DNA from: Bacillus sp. B1-b2
GTDB lineage: Bacteria > Bacillota > Bacilli > Bacillales > Cytobacillaceae
Direction of reading: 5' to 3'
DNA: 58,026 bases
NCBI RefSeq assembly: GCF_009183415.1
Contig: NZ_WEHU01000026.1
Coordinates: 1 to 58,026 of the forward strand
A program made the position numbers and the translations under genes. The notes below the pieces were generated by a model. The model did not search any database. It was not told where the DNA came from and saw only the letters and a program-made list of their open reading frames with translations. Below, in pieces: positions 33,284 to 42,729 of this stretch. Numbering within the stretch: position 1 is the stretch's first letter; every line of letters starts with the position of its first letter.

Positions 33284-34417
33284 ATGATGGAAACCCACCA
33301 ATTATTTAAAAAGAATGAAACCTATAATGGGTTCTATGCCATGTTGTTGGTAAATCGCCTCCAAATGCTATACTTCTTTCTGATTATGCCAAATATCTTG
33401 ATCAATCCATATATGATTTGGGTGCTTATAGCTGTCGGGATATTATCCCAACTAAACCTTCTTCTTTTATCGAAGTGGCTTTTAACCCGTTTATCTAGCA
33501 ATGGATATAATGGATTTGTCCAATTGTTTGGGAAAAAATTGGTACGTTTTCTCTCTTTCATCGGGTTGTTCTTTATTCTACTTAAACTTTCCGTCATAAC
33601 GTTAGGATTCATCGAAATTGTTCAAACATTTATACTTCCATCAACAGATACAAATTTTCTTGTCTTTTTTATTTTGTTGTTATGTTTTTATGTCGCAGGT
33701 AGGGGCGTTGAACATACCATTCGTTTTGTGTTGATTTCTTTTTTCTGTACATTTTGGATGTTCACATTTTTCGTTTTTTTCGTCTTCCCTCCAATAGCTC
33801 AACTCAGTGATTTGTATCCACTTATTCCAATGGAGTGGAAAGTAGAAAATTGGAAAGCCGTTTTTTTAATTTTGTCTTCCTATTCTGGTCCGGAATTTCT
33901 GGTATTTTTGGGACCATGGCTTAAAACAAACAATAAAACCTTTCGCTATTTGTCTTACGGAAACGCTCTCACCGTTGTAGAGTATGTATTCCTATTTATA
34001 GCATCCCTATTTTTTTTCGGTTCCAATTATTTAAGTAAAACTCAATATCCAATTATTAATATGTCCCGTTATTTTCAAAACCCAGTGTTTGAACGAATTG
34101 ATATGATCATGCTTTCCTTTGAATTATTTAACCTAGTTTTTGCAGTTTCTCTATTTCTACTATTGTTTTATGGAGCATCTAGAATAGCTTTTGGTAAATT
34201 GAGCAAGCCAACCAGTGGAAAAGGTTTGTTATTCAGTGTATTCCTTATTTTTATCGGAATGATTCTTGTGAATGAATTATTTTGGAAGCCTTGGGAGAAG
34301 CAGAATTTTTTACTTAATCTTCAAATTATAGCTGGAAGCATAAGCTATTTTCTTGTTCCACTTGTTATTGTTTTAGCAATGAAAAAAAGGGGAGTTAAAA
34401 AAAGTGCGTCTACATAA
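33284..34417 (+). CDS. germinant receptor B subunit (GerAB/GerKB family)
   Basis: A ten-helix amino-acid-transporter-like protein (APC fold) that binds the nutrient in known Ger receptors. The 377-residue sequence shows repeated helices such as WVLIAVGILSQLNLLLLSKW, GLFFILLKLSVITLGFIEIV and SYFLVPLVIVLAM, with YPLIPMEWKVENWKAVFLIL and YSGPEFLVFLGPWL between helices, typical of the spore permease family. It starts 4 bases after the A-subunit stop (several start codons in a row; AGGAGA upstream) and overlaps the C subunit by 14 bases. Intact. Confidence 0.92.
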   Translation: MMETHQLFKKNETYNGFYAMLLVNRLQMLYFFLIMPNILINPYMIWVLIAVGILSQLNLLLLSKWLLTRLSSNGYNGFVQLFGKKLVRFLSFIGLFFILLKLSVITLGFIEIVQTFILPSTDTNFLVFFILLLCFYVAGRGVEHTIRFVLISFFCTFWMFTFFVFFVFPPIAQLSDLYPLIPMEWKVENWKAVFLILSSYSGPEFLVFLGPWLKTNNKTFRYLSYGNALTVVEYVFLFIASLFFFGSNYLSKTQYPIINMSRYFQNPVFERIDMIMLSFELFNLVFAVSLFLLLFYGASRIAFGKLSKPTSGKGLLFSVFLIFIGMILVNELFWKPWEKQNFLLNLQIIAGSISYFLVPLVIVLAMKKRGVKKSAST

Positions 34418-35507
34418 AAAGATATGTAATAGATTAATACTTCTTTTTATGACTATTTGTTTATCTGGCTGTGCCCCTTTTACCGAAAATAACCTTATTG
34501 AAGAAATTTCTCCCGTTACCTTTTTGGCAATTAGTAAGGGGGATACAGGGAAATTAAAAGTCAGTACAATTTTGCCTCCTCTAAGTAAAGAAAAGAAGTT
34601 TGTTATGTCGCAAGAAGTCAGCTTATTAAAGGAGGGAGTACAGAAGTACAACCTCAACTTCTACCAGGAAATGAAATCTGGACAAATGCGGATGCTGGTA
34701 ATTAGTGATGAACTTGGAAGAGACGGCATTATGTCCATTATAAATGTATTATTGACTGATCCGGATATTTCTCCGAGAATCTATTTAGTAATCGTAAAAG
34801 GAAATTTTGATGAATACTTGGAAAGTCAATTGGACAAAGATGAAAACTTTGATTACTCGTTTTACCGTATGCTGAAGCATTATGAGGAAAAAAACCAAGG
34901 AGAATTAACTGTCGTTAATCTTCATCAATTTAAAAATTTGCTCTATACTCCTTATTCAGATCCTTTTTTGCCTGTATTCAAAATAGAAGAGGATGGGGTC
35001 AACTATGAAGGTACAGCCTTGTTTAAAGATGACAAGCTAGTTGAAACTATTTCATCTTTAGATGATCGTATCTTCCAGCTGATAAACAACGATCACTACT
35101 TAGTTGTTTTACCGATTCAAAAATTTGAAATTGTACTGGGTCATGTTAGATCTAAAGTAATAGTAGATTTCGATAGCAGCTATTCTACAATGACCTATAC
35201 CGTGAATATGGACACTAGAATTGAGGAATACCGGGGAGAGAAACAATTATTTGACCCAAAGGAATTAGAAAATATGAAAAAAGATATCGAAACCCATCTT
35301 GAAAAACAAACACATGAACTGTTTAAAAAGATGCAAGAATTGAAAGTGGATCCATTACAGATTGGCATACAAACAAAAAGACCATTCTCAAAACCAATGG
35401 AAGAAAAAAAATGGATTGAATTGTTTGAGAAGATGGACATTAAAATACAATACAATATTAATATCGATCCTTTGACGGATGCAAATTCAAAAAGGCAAAA
35501 CTTTTAA
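34404..35507 (+). CDS. germinant receptor C subunit, Ger(x)C lipoprotein
   Basis: Lipoprotein subunit on the outer face of the spore inner membrane. The signal is RLILLFMTICLSGC with lipobox LSGC; the mature protein follows the Ger(x)C plan with SPRIYLVIVKGNFDEYLESQ-like and QTHELFKKMQELKVDPLQIG blocks. The latter is the conserved helix of domain 3. Starts at GTG 34404, inside the end of the B gene, after GGGGAG. At 367 residues it is near the normal length. Its stop codon overlaps the end of an ISL3-type transposase relic on the other strand, so the last few residues may be of IS origin. Confidence 0.92.
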   Translation: MRLHKKICNRLILLFMTICLSGCAPFTENNLIEEISPVTFLAISKGDTGKLKVSTILPPLSKEKKFVMSQEVSLLKEGVQKYNLNFYQEMKSGQMRMLVISDELGRDGIMSIINVLLTDPDISPRIYLVIVKGNFDEYLESQLDKDENFDYSFYRMLKHYEEKNQGELTVVNLHQFKNLLYTPYSDPFLPVFKIEEDGVNYEGTALFKDDKLVETISSLDDRIFQLINNDHYLVVLPIQKFEIVLGHVRSKVIVDFDSSYSTMTYTVNMDTRIEEYRGEKQLFDPKELENMKKDIETHLEKQTHELFKKMQELKVDPLQIGIQTKRPFSKPMEEKKWIELFEKMDIKIQYNINIDPLTDANSKRQNF

Positions 35508-35894
35508 TTTTTCTTATCGAATAACTCATAACGTATGTGATTTAATGCTTGATAAATATGCTTCGTATGCAAATCTTCCTTGTGCCATTCAGCCACAAAC
35601 CCACCCACGTTCTTCCGCTGTTAATTCTGCAGGTTTTTGTGCTAAGCAGCGGTCAATAAAACGTGATTTATGGTGTTTCTTTACTTCACCTAAATACCGT
35701 CTACATCTTTGTTGGGCATCCGTGAAAAATTGGACGAGATGAAAGCGATCCAACACATGAATGGCAGATGGAAATCCGTTTGGTTCATCGTCGGTTGGCA
35801 AAGAAATTGTAAAAAAAGATGGTAACGGTAAAATCAATTTGATAAACTGGTTATACAAGGCGAAAACTCCTATCGTGGTTTGTCTAAGCAACAA
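35504..35894 (-). pseudogene. ISL3-type transposase relic
   Basis: The frame SAIHVLDRFHLVQFFTDAQQ and RYLGEVKKHHKSRFIDRCLA is the middle of an ISL3-family transposase. After EERGW the frame slips and continues as VAEWHKEDLHTKHIYQALNH to a stop at 35504. Only the DRFH-type catalytic Asp block and the C-terminus remain. It abuts the germination operon. Confidence 0.65.
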
Positions 35895-35935
35895 TTACGA
35901 TACGTGAGTTTTCGCTTTTCTTCTATACTTAAATG

Positions 35936-36425
35936 TCACACGTGTTGATTAGCCAAAATCACGTAACACTTTTTTGATACATCATCCGAGCTGACGACAG
36001 AATTTCTTCGACGTATATTCGCCATTTTAATGGAAGTGCATGCCAAAGAAACAGGCGTGTAAAACCTGCAAATGACAAGGCTTCTACATCTGATTTTACC
36101 TGGATGCGCTTGTGTAAAAACTTTAATTAAACGGCTGACAATCCGTTCAAAAATGCGTTTCACGATGAGATAATTCAGTTCACCTAAACGTTTTGAAAGT
36201 GTCGAATAATCCACTGATTTCAAGCCTTGTGCTGGTGCAACATCCGCAGCGTGGTGCATACTTTTCCATTCAAATGTAGCGGCACCCACCAAGTAGTTTA
36301 AAAGTGTTGATACATCACATTTACGAGCCGTATCTTCAAACTGAACAGCTAGAATCCCGTCGATTTCTTTTTGTGAAATAAAGTTTTGAAGTAGTGTGAA
36401 AATCGTGGTATTCGCAAGCCTAGAG
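35936..36425 (-). pseudogene. IS4-type transposase relic
   Basis: The minus strand from about 36425 reads NTTIFTLLQNFISQKEIDGI, then CDVSTLLNYLVGAATFEWKS and GLKSVDYSTLSKRLGELNYL, the N-terminal region of an IS4-like transposase. Downstream the frame degrades and the DDE core is missing. An imperfect inverted repeat AGAGATTCC/GGAATCTCT (36422-36477) lies just upstream and may be the IS end. Confidence 0.6.
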
Positions 36426-36477
36426 ATTCCTCCTTGTAAAGGTTTGTGTGGTAACTTACATTTTACATGGAATCTCT

Positions 36478-36777
36478 CTTTTTTATTAGTTTTTAGTGAT
36501 AAAAATTAGTTAATCAACAGACGTGATAACATATATGTATTAATTGCATATGTTATCTATAAACTTTATAAATATTTTACAATAATTCTTGTTGTTATTG
36601 TCCTAACCGAATATAACCATGATATTAAAACTATATATACCTTATACATATCTCATATGTACAACGGAAAACCATTACTGGCTCCGTTAGTGATGAATCA
36701 CGATTTTCACGAAAAATGAATATTTCCAAACACGTTGTAATTTAATTTAAAAAATCTATATATAATTTGTATAAGTT
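36478..36777. other. AT-rich gap with a palindrome
   Basis: No gene found. ATAACATAT (36526) pairs with ATATGTTAT (36548-36556). The remainder is AT-rich. Confidence 0.3.
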
Positions 36778-37113
36778 TTAATGTACTCCATCAACAAGCT
36801 GATTGATTGAGTTTAACTTGGAAGAAAGCTCAATAAACCATGCTTCATCCCCCGTTGATAATGCCAAGTCTATTAGAAATAGAATTTCTTCCTTGTTTAC
36901 CACCTTAGAAAGTGGCAGTTTCCTAACATTTTTACTTAAAATCGGAATTGTTTTGCCAAGCGTTTCACGATTGTCACTCGTAGCAACCGTTACTTTAACA
37001 ACTCCATCCAGAATACTCTGTGATTCAATATAACCAATTATTAATTCCCCATCCTCTGATTTTCCCTTAATCCAATCACCTGTTTTCAAAACGGAATTAC
37101 CATTCGTCAACAT
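36778..37113 (-). CDS. IDEAL-domain protein
   Basis: A 111-residue protein. The last ~40 residues (LFLIDLALSTGDEAWFIELSSKLN) match the IDEAL domain, a short helical motif of Bacillaceae named from its I-D-x-A-L core. The N-terminal part (TGDWIKGKSEDGELIIGYIE, then VVKVTVATSDNRE) looks like a small beta barrel. In B. subtilis an IDEAL protein takes part in control of ComK, but most are unstudied. AAAAAGGATG just upstream supports the start. Stands alone upstream (on its strand) of the IS relics. Function unknown. Confidence 0.7.
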   Translation of the reverse strand: MLTNGNSVLKTGDWIKGKSEDGELIIGYIESQSILDGVVKVTVATSDNRETLGKTIPILSKNVRKLPLSKVVNKEEILFLIDLALSTGDEAWFIELSSKLNSINQLVDGVH

Positions 37114-37260
37114 CCTTTTTCACCTTCTTAAGTTATTTTTGTATTTTATGAATGTAATCAAGATAGAACCTTTTTTTAAGCTACAGTCATCGGGGATATA
37201 TCACCTAGATAAATCTGTAATGTTTTTTATTACAATTTAATAAAAAGAAGTCTACGGCCG

Positions 37261-37689
37261 TCAGTCACAGCCGCTATTTTGTTCTTGATTTATAAGATCG
37301 ACAACTTCTTTAATTGTATAGTTCTTTAAATATTCACCCAAATGTTCTTCCGCACCTAAGAAAATTGTAAATAATACACTTTTCATATTTGCTCCCACAA
37401 TACACTTTTCATTTGAATCAGTACACTTAGGCTGTAAAGCACCTTCAGAGGTTATCATATATATTTCCCAAAGATTAACTTCACTAAGCTCTAGAGTAAA
37501 AATAAATCCGCCGCCGGTTCCTTCTTTTGATTTTATAAATCCATGTTTTTTTAACAAGCTCAGCACTTTACGAATGCGTACTGGGTGGACACCAGCACTC
37601 TCTGAGATACCATCACTTGTTGACATACGGTCCGGCTGCAACGCAAGATAAGTTAAACTATGAATGGCAAGTGTAAAATCACTATTCAT
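37261..37689 (-). CDS. Rrf2-family transcriptional regulator
   Basis: A 142-residue winged-helix regulator. SDFTLAIHSLTYLALQPDRM is the conserved Rrf2 N-terminal helix, and HPVRIRKVLSLLKKHGFIKS plus KEGTGGGFIFTLELSEVNLW is the recognition helix and wing. Two Cys stand in PKCTDSNEKCIVG, where some family members bind a cluster or react with oxidants, but a third conserved Cys is absent nearby (a last Cys is the penultimate residue, SGCD). YwnA-like members sense redox or electrophile stress. AAGGAGGCAGG precedes the ATG. It neighbours spx and a stress protein gene, a plausible target. Confidence 0.85.
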   Translation of the reverse strand: MNSDFTLAIHSLTYLALQPDRMSTSDGISESAGVHPVRIRKVLSLLKKHGFIKSKEGTGGGFIFTLELSEVNLWEIYMITSEGALQPKCTDSNEKCIVGANMKSVLFTIFLGAEEHLGEYLKNYTIKEVVDLINQEQNSGCD

Positions 37690-37951
37690 GTCCTGCCTCC
37701 TTATAAATCAACACAGCTAATTACCTTTTTGCTTTACATATAGCTTCTGCATCTTTTTTTAAAATCAATCAACATAGTGTAACAATATATATTACAGTTT
37801 ATCTTGTCAAGTATCTAATTAGAAATGTTGTATTAACTCTTAACCATGAATAAGGAATTCCAAGCATCCTGTAAATCTTTACGAATCACCTTCACTTCCT
37901 TAAAGGTGCGTAAACATATTTGTTTGTTTAGAAATTTTTGTATAATTAAGT

Positions 37952-38086
37952 TTAATAACCCCATTGTTTTTTAACTTGTTCTTCTGCTAACTGTTTAATT
38001 TTTTCCCATGCCATTTCTTTATTTACAATGACATTGGTTTGATAATTTTTATCTTTATAATTAACTGTAACGAATACTTCAATCAT
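37952..38086 (-). CDS. BA3454-type small stress protein, 44 aa
   Basis: This small gene runs from ATG 38086 (after AAGGAGGAAG) to TAA 37952. The product, opening MIEVFVTVNYKDKNYQTNVI and ending EEQVKKQWGY, fits the pattern of the BA3454 stress response family: a short V-T-V-Y-K-x-K-N-Y-Q-T-N-V strand pair plus a C-terminal helix with KQW. It begins 28 bases after the spx stop and is likely co-transcribed with it. Function unknown. Confidence 0.75.
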   Translation of the reverse strand: MIEVFVTVNYKDKNYQTNVIVNKEMAWEKIKQLAEEQVKKQWGY

Positions 38087-38113
38087 CACTTTCTTCCTCC
38101 TTCCGAAATAATA

Positions 38114-38509
38114 TTAATTGGCCACTTTTTGCCATTCGACGTTCGAAAATGTGCGAAGTCTACGAGGCAAAAAACTGCGGATTTCTTCCTCGTTATATCC
38201 AACCTGTAATCTTTTTTCGTCTTGGATAATTGGCCGGCGCAACATTTGAGGGTAGTTGATTATTAATTTATAAAATTCATTAAGTGGAAGAGATTCAATA
38301 CTTACATTTAATTCCTGAAATGTTTTTGATTTAGTTGAAACAATGTCATTAGTCCCATCTTCAGTCAATCGAAGAATTGATTTAATCTCATCGACTGTAA
38401 GGGGATTGGATAATATGTTTCTTTCAATATACTCAATTTGATGTTCTTCAAACCAAGCTTTTGCTTTTCGGCAAGAAGTACAACTTGGTGTCGTATACAA
38501 ATTAACCAT
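38114..38509 (-). CDS. spx: Spx/ArsC-family regulator
   Basis: Thioredoxin-fold protein that binds RNA polymerase alpha and reprograms transcription under thiol stress. Residues 1-20 are [20 protein letters not shown] with the redox switch C10-T-S-C13. Further matches to Spx are [20 protein letters not shown] and [25 protein letters not shown], which holds the conserved Arg and the C-terminal region. The ATG at 38509 is chosen (131 aa, the Spx length); a frame four codons longer is less likely. Precedes the BA3454 gene. It may be an additional Spx paralogue rather than the main chromosomal one. Confidence 0.9.
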   Translation of the reverse strand: MVNLYTTPSCTSCRKAKAWFEEHQIEYIERNILSNPLTVDEIKSILRLTEDGTNDIVSTKSKTFQELNVSIESLPLNEFYKLIINYPQMLRRPIIQDEKRLQVGYNEEEIRSFLPRRLRTFSNVEWQKVAN

Positions 38510-38695
38510 ACTTATACACACTCCTTCATATTATTCAGCTCATCTACTGGCTATACTGTAATTTTAATTATTACAGTTTGTAAAGTCAACTGTAAATTTA
38601 TGGATTAAAATCAGAACGCATTAGAGTTTGTAATTTTTAAAATTACTGTACTTAAACTAGCCTCTTGAATGAAATGTTGGATAATAATGAAATAG

Positions 38696-39019
38696 ATGGA
38701 AAAGACCCTCGTTGTTTTGTTCATTCTTGTTCTATTATCAGGGTATGGTGCTGACCGAATTATCGATAAAATTCAAATCATTGATACACTACCTTATGAT
38801 AAGAAAGGAGACAAAATCGAAGGAATGGTGATCTATCCTCTCTTCACGGAAAAAGGGAAAACCGTATTAAAAGATTTCAAAACTTTTTCCAATACGTTTG
38901 AGGAAATCCTTCCATGATTGGATACAAAAGTCGCTTGGCCGGTTGAAATAGGAAAAAAAGGAGTCGCTGAAGCTTTAATAAGTCTCGATCGATCCTTTGT
39001 TCCCATTCATTTTATATAA
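38696..39019 (+). pseudogene. Ger(x)C-type lipoprotein fragment
   Basis: The first ~73 codons (EKTLVVLFILVLLSGYGADR; IIDKIQIIDTLPYDKKGDKI; YPLFTEKGKTVLKDFKTFSN) look like the start of a Ger(x)C germinant-receptor lipoprotein. The lipobox Cys is replaced by Tyr (LSGY), an in-frame TGA stops it at 38917, and the frame then continues LDTKVAWPVEIGKKGVAEAL to 39019, where the rest is missing. Three independent defects mark it as dead. Confidence 0.65.
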
Positions 39020-39929
39020 TATCCAAAGGTATTTTTCTTGTTGGTTTTGGAAATACCTCGTCAAGTCTGTTCAGATCTTCTATGGTCAATTGAATAGTAG
39101 CAGCTTGAGCATTGGCTAAAACATGTTCTTCCTTAACAGCTTTTGGGATAGCAATTACGTTGTTCGAACGAATGGTCCATGCAAGAGCAATTTGTAATGG
39201 CTGCACATTGTATCTTTCTGCAATCTCAATGATGGTTGGATCGCTTAGTAATTGTCTTCTTAAGCTCCCTCCCTGGGCCAGGGGACTATAGGCCATAATT
39301 GGCATGTTATGTTCATGATGCCATGGTAGGAGATCATAATCAATTCCTCTAGAACCTAGATGATATAACACTTGATTTGTCACACAATTTTTTCCGTTAG
39401 CGGTATCCCACAACTCTAACATATCATCCGTATCAAAATTAGAAACTCCCCATCTTACAATTTTACCATCCTTGCGCAGTCTCTCCATTCCTTCAATCGT
39501 TTCTGCCAATGGAACACGACCTCTCCAGTGTAAAAGATACAAATCAAGATGATCTGTTCCTAGTCGTTTTAGACTATTTTCACATGCACTTTCAATCAAA
39601 TCTAACCCGGAATGATGAGGATATACTTTCGATACTAAAAAAACTTTATCTCTACGCCCCTTGATTGCCTCACCAACTAAACGTTCGGAATCGCCATTTC
39701 CGTACATTTCAGCCGTATCGATTAGCTTCATGCCTAGTTCAATTCCAAGTTGCAAAGCTTTGATTTCTTTGTTTCTCGATTCAGGATTTTCACCCATGTA
39801 CCATGTTCCTTGACCAATGCTTGGAAGAAAGGTTCCATCAGGTAAAGTTACTACACGTTTTTCAAGTGAATGCTTAATTCTCAATATTTTTTCATTGTCA
39901 GGTAAACTCATTTTCATCATGCCTTTCAT
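39012..39929 (-). CDS. aldo/keto reductase
   Basis: NADPH-dependent reductase of aldehydes and ketones. The 305-residue TIM barrel shows GQGTWYMGENPESRNKEIKA, IDTAEMYGNGDSERLVGEAI (catalytic Asp and Tyr), VFLVSKVYPHH with the catalytic Lys, DLYLLHWRG with the His, and WGVSNFDTDDM. The C-terminal NADP site is IAIPKAVKEEHVLANAQA. All tetrad residues are present. Several Met codons open the frame; the one before SLPDNEK could be the start. Part of a stretch of oxidoreductases (SDR next door). Confidence 0.92.
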   Translation of the reverse strand: MKGMMKMSLPDNEKILRIKHSLEKRVVTLPDGTFLPSIGQGTWYMGENPESRNKEIKALQLGIELGMKLIDTAEMYGNGDSERLVGEAIKGRRDKVFLVSKVYPHHSGLDLIESACENSLKRLGTDHLDLYLLHWRGRVPLAETIEGMERLRKDGKIVRWGVSNFDTDDMLELWDTANGKNCVTNQVLYHLGSRGIDYDLLPWHHEHNMPIMAYSPLAQGGSLRRQLLSDPTIIEIAERYNVQPLQIALAWTIRSNNVIAIPKAVKEEHVLANAQAATIQLTIEDLNRLDEVFPKPTRKIPLDII

Positions 39930-40061
39930 ATCTCACCTTGTTTTTCTTGAACTGCAATTCTTCAATCATTACCGTTTATTGGAAAATCGGATCATTATTA
40001 AAAAATTAAATGTGGCTATACATGTTGTAGTATAGCCACAAAAATAACATTATAATCTCAC

Positions 40062-40778
40062 TTATACCAAGTGAGCCCCGCCATCAATAAGAACAGTCGT
40101 CCCAGTAGTAAAACCATTTTTAGCAAGGTATACATAGGTTTCAGCTATGTCTTCCGGCTTTGCAATCCGTCCAACAGGGAGCTGTTGTGCAATGCCGTTG
40201 AACAGTGCTTGCCTCTGATCATCTGACATTCCAGCATAGATTGGAGTATCTACAATTCCAGGTGAAACCACGTTTACCCTAATAGGCGCTAGGTCTATAG
40301 AAAGTCCTCGAACCAATCCTTCAATGGCTGAATTGATTGCCGCTAACGTAGTAGCGCCTTGAGGAGGACGAACTCCATATACACCAGAGGTTAAGGTGAT
40401 TGAGCTCTCATTGCTTAAATATGGAAGTGCAAAACGGACAGTGATATATTGCCCCCAGAATTTACTATCAAACGCCTCTTTTGCACTTGCCACAGGCAGT
40501 TCGCTAAAGTGCCCCATTGCGCCTTCACCTGCTGTTACCACAAGGTGGTCAAATTTTCCAACCTTACTGAAAAATTCTGCTACTTTTTCTTCGCTTCGAA
40601 AATCGATTTCAATTGCTTCTACATTGCCACCAAGAACTTGTTTTGCTTCATTTAATTTGGAAACAGAACGGCTGGCAATGATCACTTGAGCTGATTGATC
40701 GAGAAACGCTTTGGCAGTTGCTAAACCAATACCAGAAGTACCCCCTAAAACAACTACTCGTTTACCATTTAATGACAT
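40062..40778 (-). CDS. short-chain dehydrogenase/reductase
   Basis: A 238-residue classical SDR. The cofactor motif is VVVLGGTSGIGLATAKAF, with ASRSVSKLN following the second strand (Arg, NADP preference). Further motifs are HLVVTAGEGAMGH (in place of NNAG) and the C-terminal PVGRIAKPEDIAETYVYLAK, ending GTTVLIDGGAHLV. The usual catalytic Y-x-x-x-K is not evident: after the LTSGVYGVRPPQG strand the next helix reads ATTLAAINSAIEGLVRGL, so the Tyr/Lys pair appears replaced (T..A..N). It may be an atypical or non-catalytic SDR. AAGGGGTTTT-type site upstream. Confidence 0.85.
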   Translation of the reverse strand: MSLNGKRVVVLGGTSGIGLATAKAFLDQSAQVIIASRSVSKLNEAKQVLGGNVEAIEIDFRSEEKVAEFFSKVGKFDHLVVTAGEGAMGHFSELPVASAKEAFDSKFWGQYITVRFALPYLSNESSITLTSGVYGVRPPQGATTLAAINSAIEGLVRGLSIDLAPIRVNVVSPGIVDTPIYAGMSDDQRQALFNGIAQQLPVGRIAKPEDIAETYVYLAKNGFTTGTTVLIDGGAHLV

Positions 40779-40869
40779 AGTAAAACCCCTTTCTTATTAA
40801 AACCTTTTTTTATTGAAATTCATTGTGAAATATTAATTTCTAAAACGATACTATTGAGTACTTACGCTA

Positions 40870-41382
40870 TTATTCAGCTAATAATTTTAAGGATTCACGA
40901 TTAAAGGCAGGAATGTCATCCGGAAAACGGCTTGTTACAATATTATTGCTTACCACAACTTCTTCATCTTTGTAGTTAGCACCTGCATTTTTGAGATCGT
41001 TCCTTATTGATTTGAAACCTGTTATGTCGACGCCTTTTAATAGGTCTGTATCAATTAATACTTGTGGGCCATGGCAAATGGCAAAAACAGGTTTACCTTC
41101 TTGTATAAATGCTTTTGCGAATTCACCAAAACGGTCGTCTTCACGTAATAAATCGGGAGAGAAGCCGCCAGGGATGAATAAAGCATCAAAGTCTTGAGGA
41201 TTAACTTCCCCAATTCCTTTATCAATTTTTACTGCTTCACCTTTTTTACCAGTAATATCTTTTCCAGCCTGTATGTCGATTGTGATCACTTGATGACCAG
41301 CATCTTTAAATGCTCGTGCTGGTTCTGTGAATTCTACATCTTCAAATAAGTCTGTTATTAGTGTAGCGATTTTTTTGCTCAT
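40870..41382 (-). CDS. DJ-1/PfpI family protein, YfkM-like
   Basis: A 170-residue class I glutamine-amidotransferase-like protein. The nucleophile elbow AICHGPQVLIDTDLLKG has the conserved Cys and His, and DLFEDVEFTEPARAFKDAG supplies the Glu that activates it. PGGFSPDLLREDDRFGEFAK is typical of the PfpI/YfkM group. Such proteins act as deglycase, chaperone or peptidase in different reports; in B. subtilis the relative is a general stress protein. AAGGGGGCTTATC precedes the ATG. Sits with oxidoreductases and a second family member at 44721. Confidence 0.9.
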   Translation of the reverse strand: MSKKIATLITDLFEDVEFTEPARAFKDAGHQVITIDIQAGKDITGKKGEAVKIDKGIGEVNPQDFDALFIPGGFSPDLLREDDRFGEFAKAFIQEGKPVFAICHGPQVLIDTDLLKGVDITGFKSIRNDLKNAGANYKDEEVVVSNNIVTSRFPDDIPAFNRESLKLLAE

Positions 41383-41672
41383 TATGATAAGCCCCCTTAT
41401 AATTGTAAAGCATCGTTGGTATTATTCTCATTTAACACAATAAATACAAATAATCTACTGTTTTTAGTATATGTTACTGCTAGATATATGATGGTATAAA
41501 AACATTTAGTATCGCTCTGTCACGTGTTTAAGGATGGTGATGCCCTTTGGAAGAATTCGTGATGTCAAATCCTGCTTGTGACACATAGAAATACTTGATC
41601 CAAACCACATCTAAAAACGGTTCCCTTTTATCAAGTAAAACATCAATACTTTCCTTGCTGATGTCCTCCTTA

Positions 41673-42695
41673 TTACCTTTCACTTTTTGTAATTTCTGAC
41701 AGAAGCTCGTATGAATGCAGGCGAGCTTTGTGGTCGTAAACTTGTGCAATGACCATTATTTCATCTGCCTGGCTCTCCTCCAAAAATGTATATAGCTTGT
41801 CCTTTACCGTCTGCTGGCTGCCAACAATCGATGAGCCTAATTGCTGCTCGAGAGACTTTAATTGGTAGCTGCTGGCCAATTCGGAAATGTCATCTACCGG
41901 TGGTTGAAGCTGTGTAAGGTTGCCACTCATCAGATTCAAAAATTGCTGCTGCAGGGTTGTGAAAAGGCGCTTTGCCTCTTTATCCGTTTCTGCTGTAATG
42001 ATATTCAATGCCACCATCGCATACGGCTTATCGAGAACATTCGAAGGCTTAAACGCCTTGCGATAGATCTGTAGAGCACCCAGAGTGTTAAGTGGCGAGA
42101 AATGGGCGGCAAACGCGAATGGCAAACCCAGTTCTCCGGCCAGCTGCGCACTGAAGCCGCTTGAACCCAGCAGCCAGATTGGAATATTCAAACCTTCACC
42201 CGGAATCGCTTTTATAGGGTTCCCTTGGGCCAGGGATGGATCAAAGTAACCGCGGAGTTCCGCTAATTGCTCAGGAAAGTCATCTCCGGTACTTCTCAAG
42301 TCGCGTCTCAATGCACGAGCGGTCAACTGATCTGTACCAGGTGCACGCCCCAGACCAAGGTCAATTCGCCCAGGATATAAGGATTCAAGAGTGCCAAACT
42401 GTTCAGCGATGACGAGCGGAGCGTGATTCGGCAGCATGATTCCTCCTGAACCAACCCGGATTTTTGATGTACCGGCTGCCACATGGGACATCACCACAGA
42501 AGTGGCGGAACTGGCGATAAACGGCATATTGTGATGTTCAGCGAGCCAAAAACGTTTGTAGTCAAGTTTTTCAGCATGCTGTGCGAGTTCCAATGTATTG
42601 CGGAAAGAGTCAGCAGGAGTACTTCCGGCTGTTATCGGTGAAAGATCAAGCACCGAGAAAGGAATTTCGTTTAGTTTATTTGCATGTTTAGACAT
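41673..42695 (-). CDS. luciferase-like flavin monooxygenase (LLM)
   Basis: A 340-residue FMN-dependent TIM-barrel oxidoreductase. The start [20 protein letters not shown], then [40 protein letters not shown] and [20 protein letters not shown] are signatures of the MsnO8-like LLM group. The [17 protein letters not shown] block binds flavin phosphate. Needs reduced flavin from a partner reductase, substrate unknown. A second LLM gene lies 34 bases upstream on the same strand, preceded by an ArsR-type regulator gene, so the three probably form one unit. Confidence 0.92.
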   Translation of the reverse strand: MSKHANKLNEIPFSVLDLSPITAGSTPADSFRNTLELAQHAEKLDYKRFWLAEHHNMPFIASSATSVVMSHVAAGTSKIRVGSGGIMLPNHAPLVIAEQFGTLESLYPGRIDLGLGRAPGTDQLTARALRRDLRSTGDDFPEQLAELRGYFDPSLAQGNPIKAIPGEGLNIPIWLLGSSGFSAQLAGELGLPFAFAAHFSPLNTLGALQIYRKAFKPSNVLDKPYAMVALNIITAETDKEAKRLFTTLQQQFLNLMSGNLTQLQPPVDDISELASSYQLKSLEQQLGSSIVGSQQTVKDKLYTFLEESQADEIMVIAQVYDHKARLHSYELLSEITKSER

Positions 42696-42729
42696 AAGTT
42701 CATCTTCTTCCCTTATCTAATTTTTAAAA

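Noticed and set aside
35479-35742. 87-aa plus-strand protein after the Ger operon
   Set aside because: Antisense shadow of the ISL3 relic.
41528-41749. 73-aa minus-strand protein overlapping the LLM gene end
   Set aside because: It starts inside the LLM coding sequence without a site; the part beyond may be a relic but nothing supports it as a gene.
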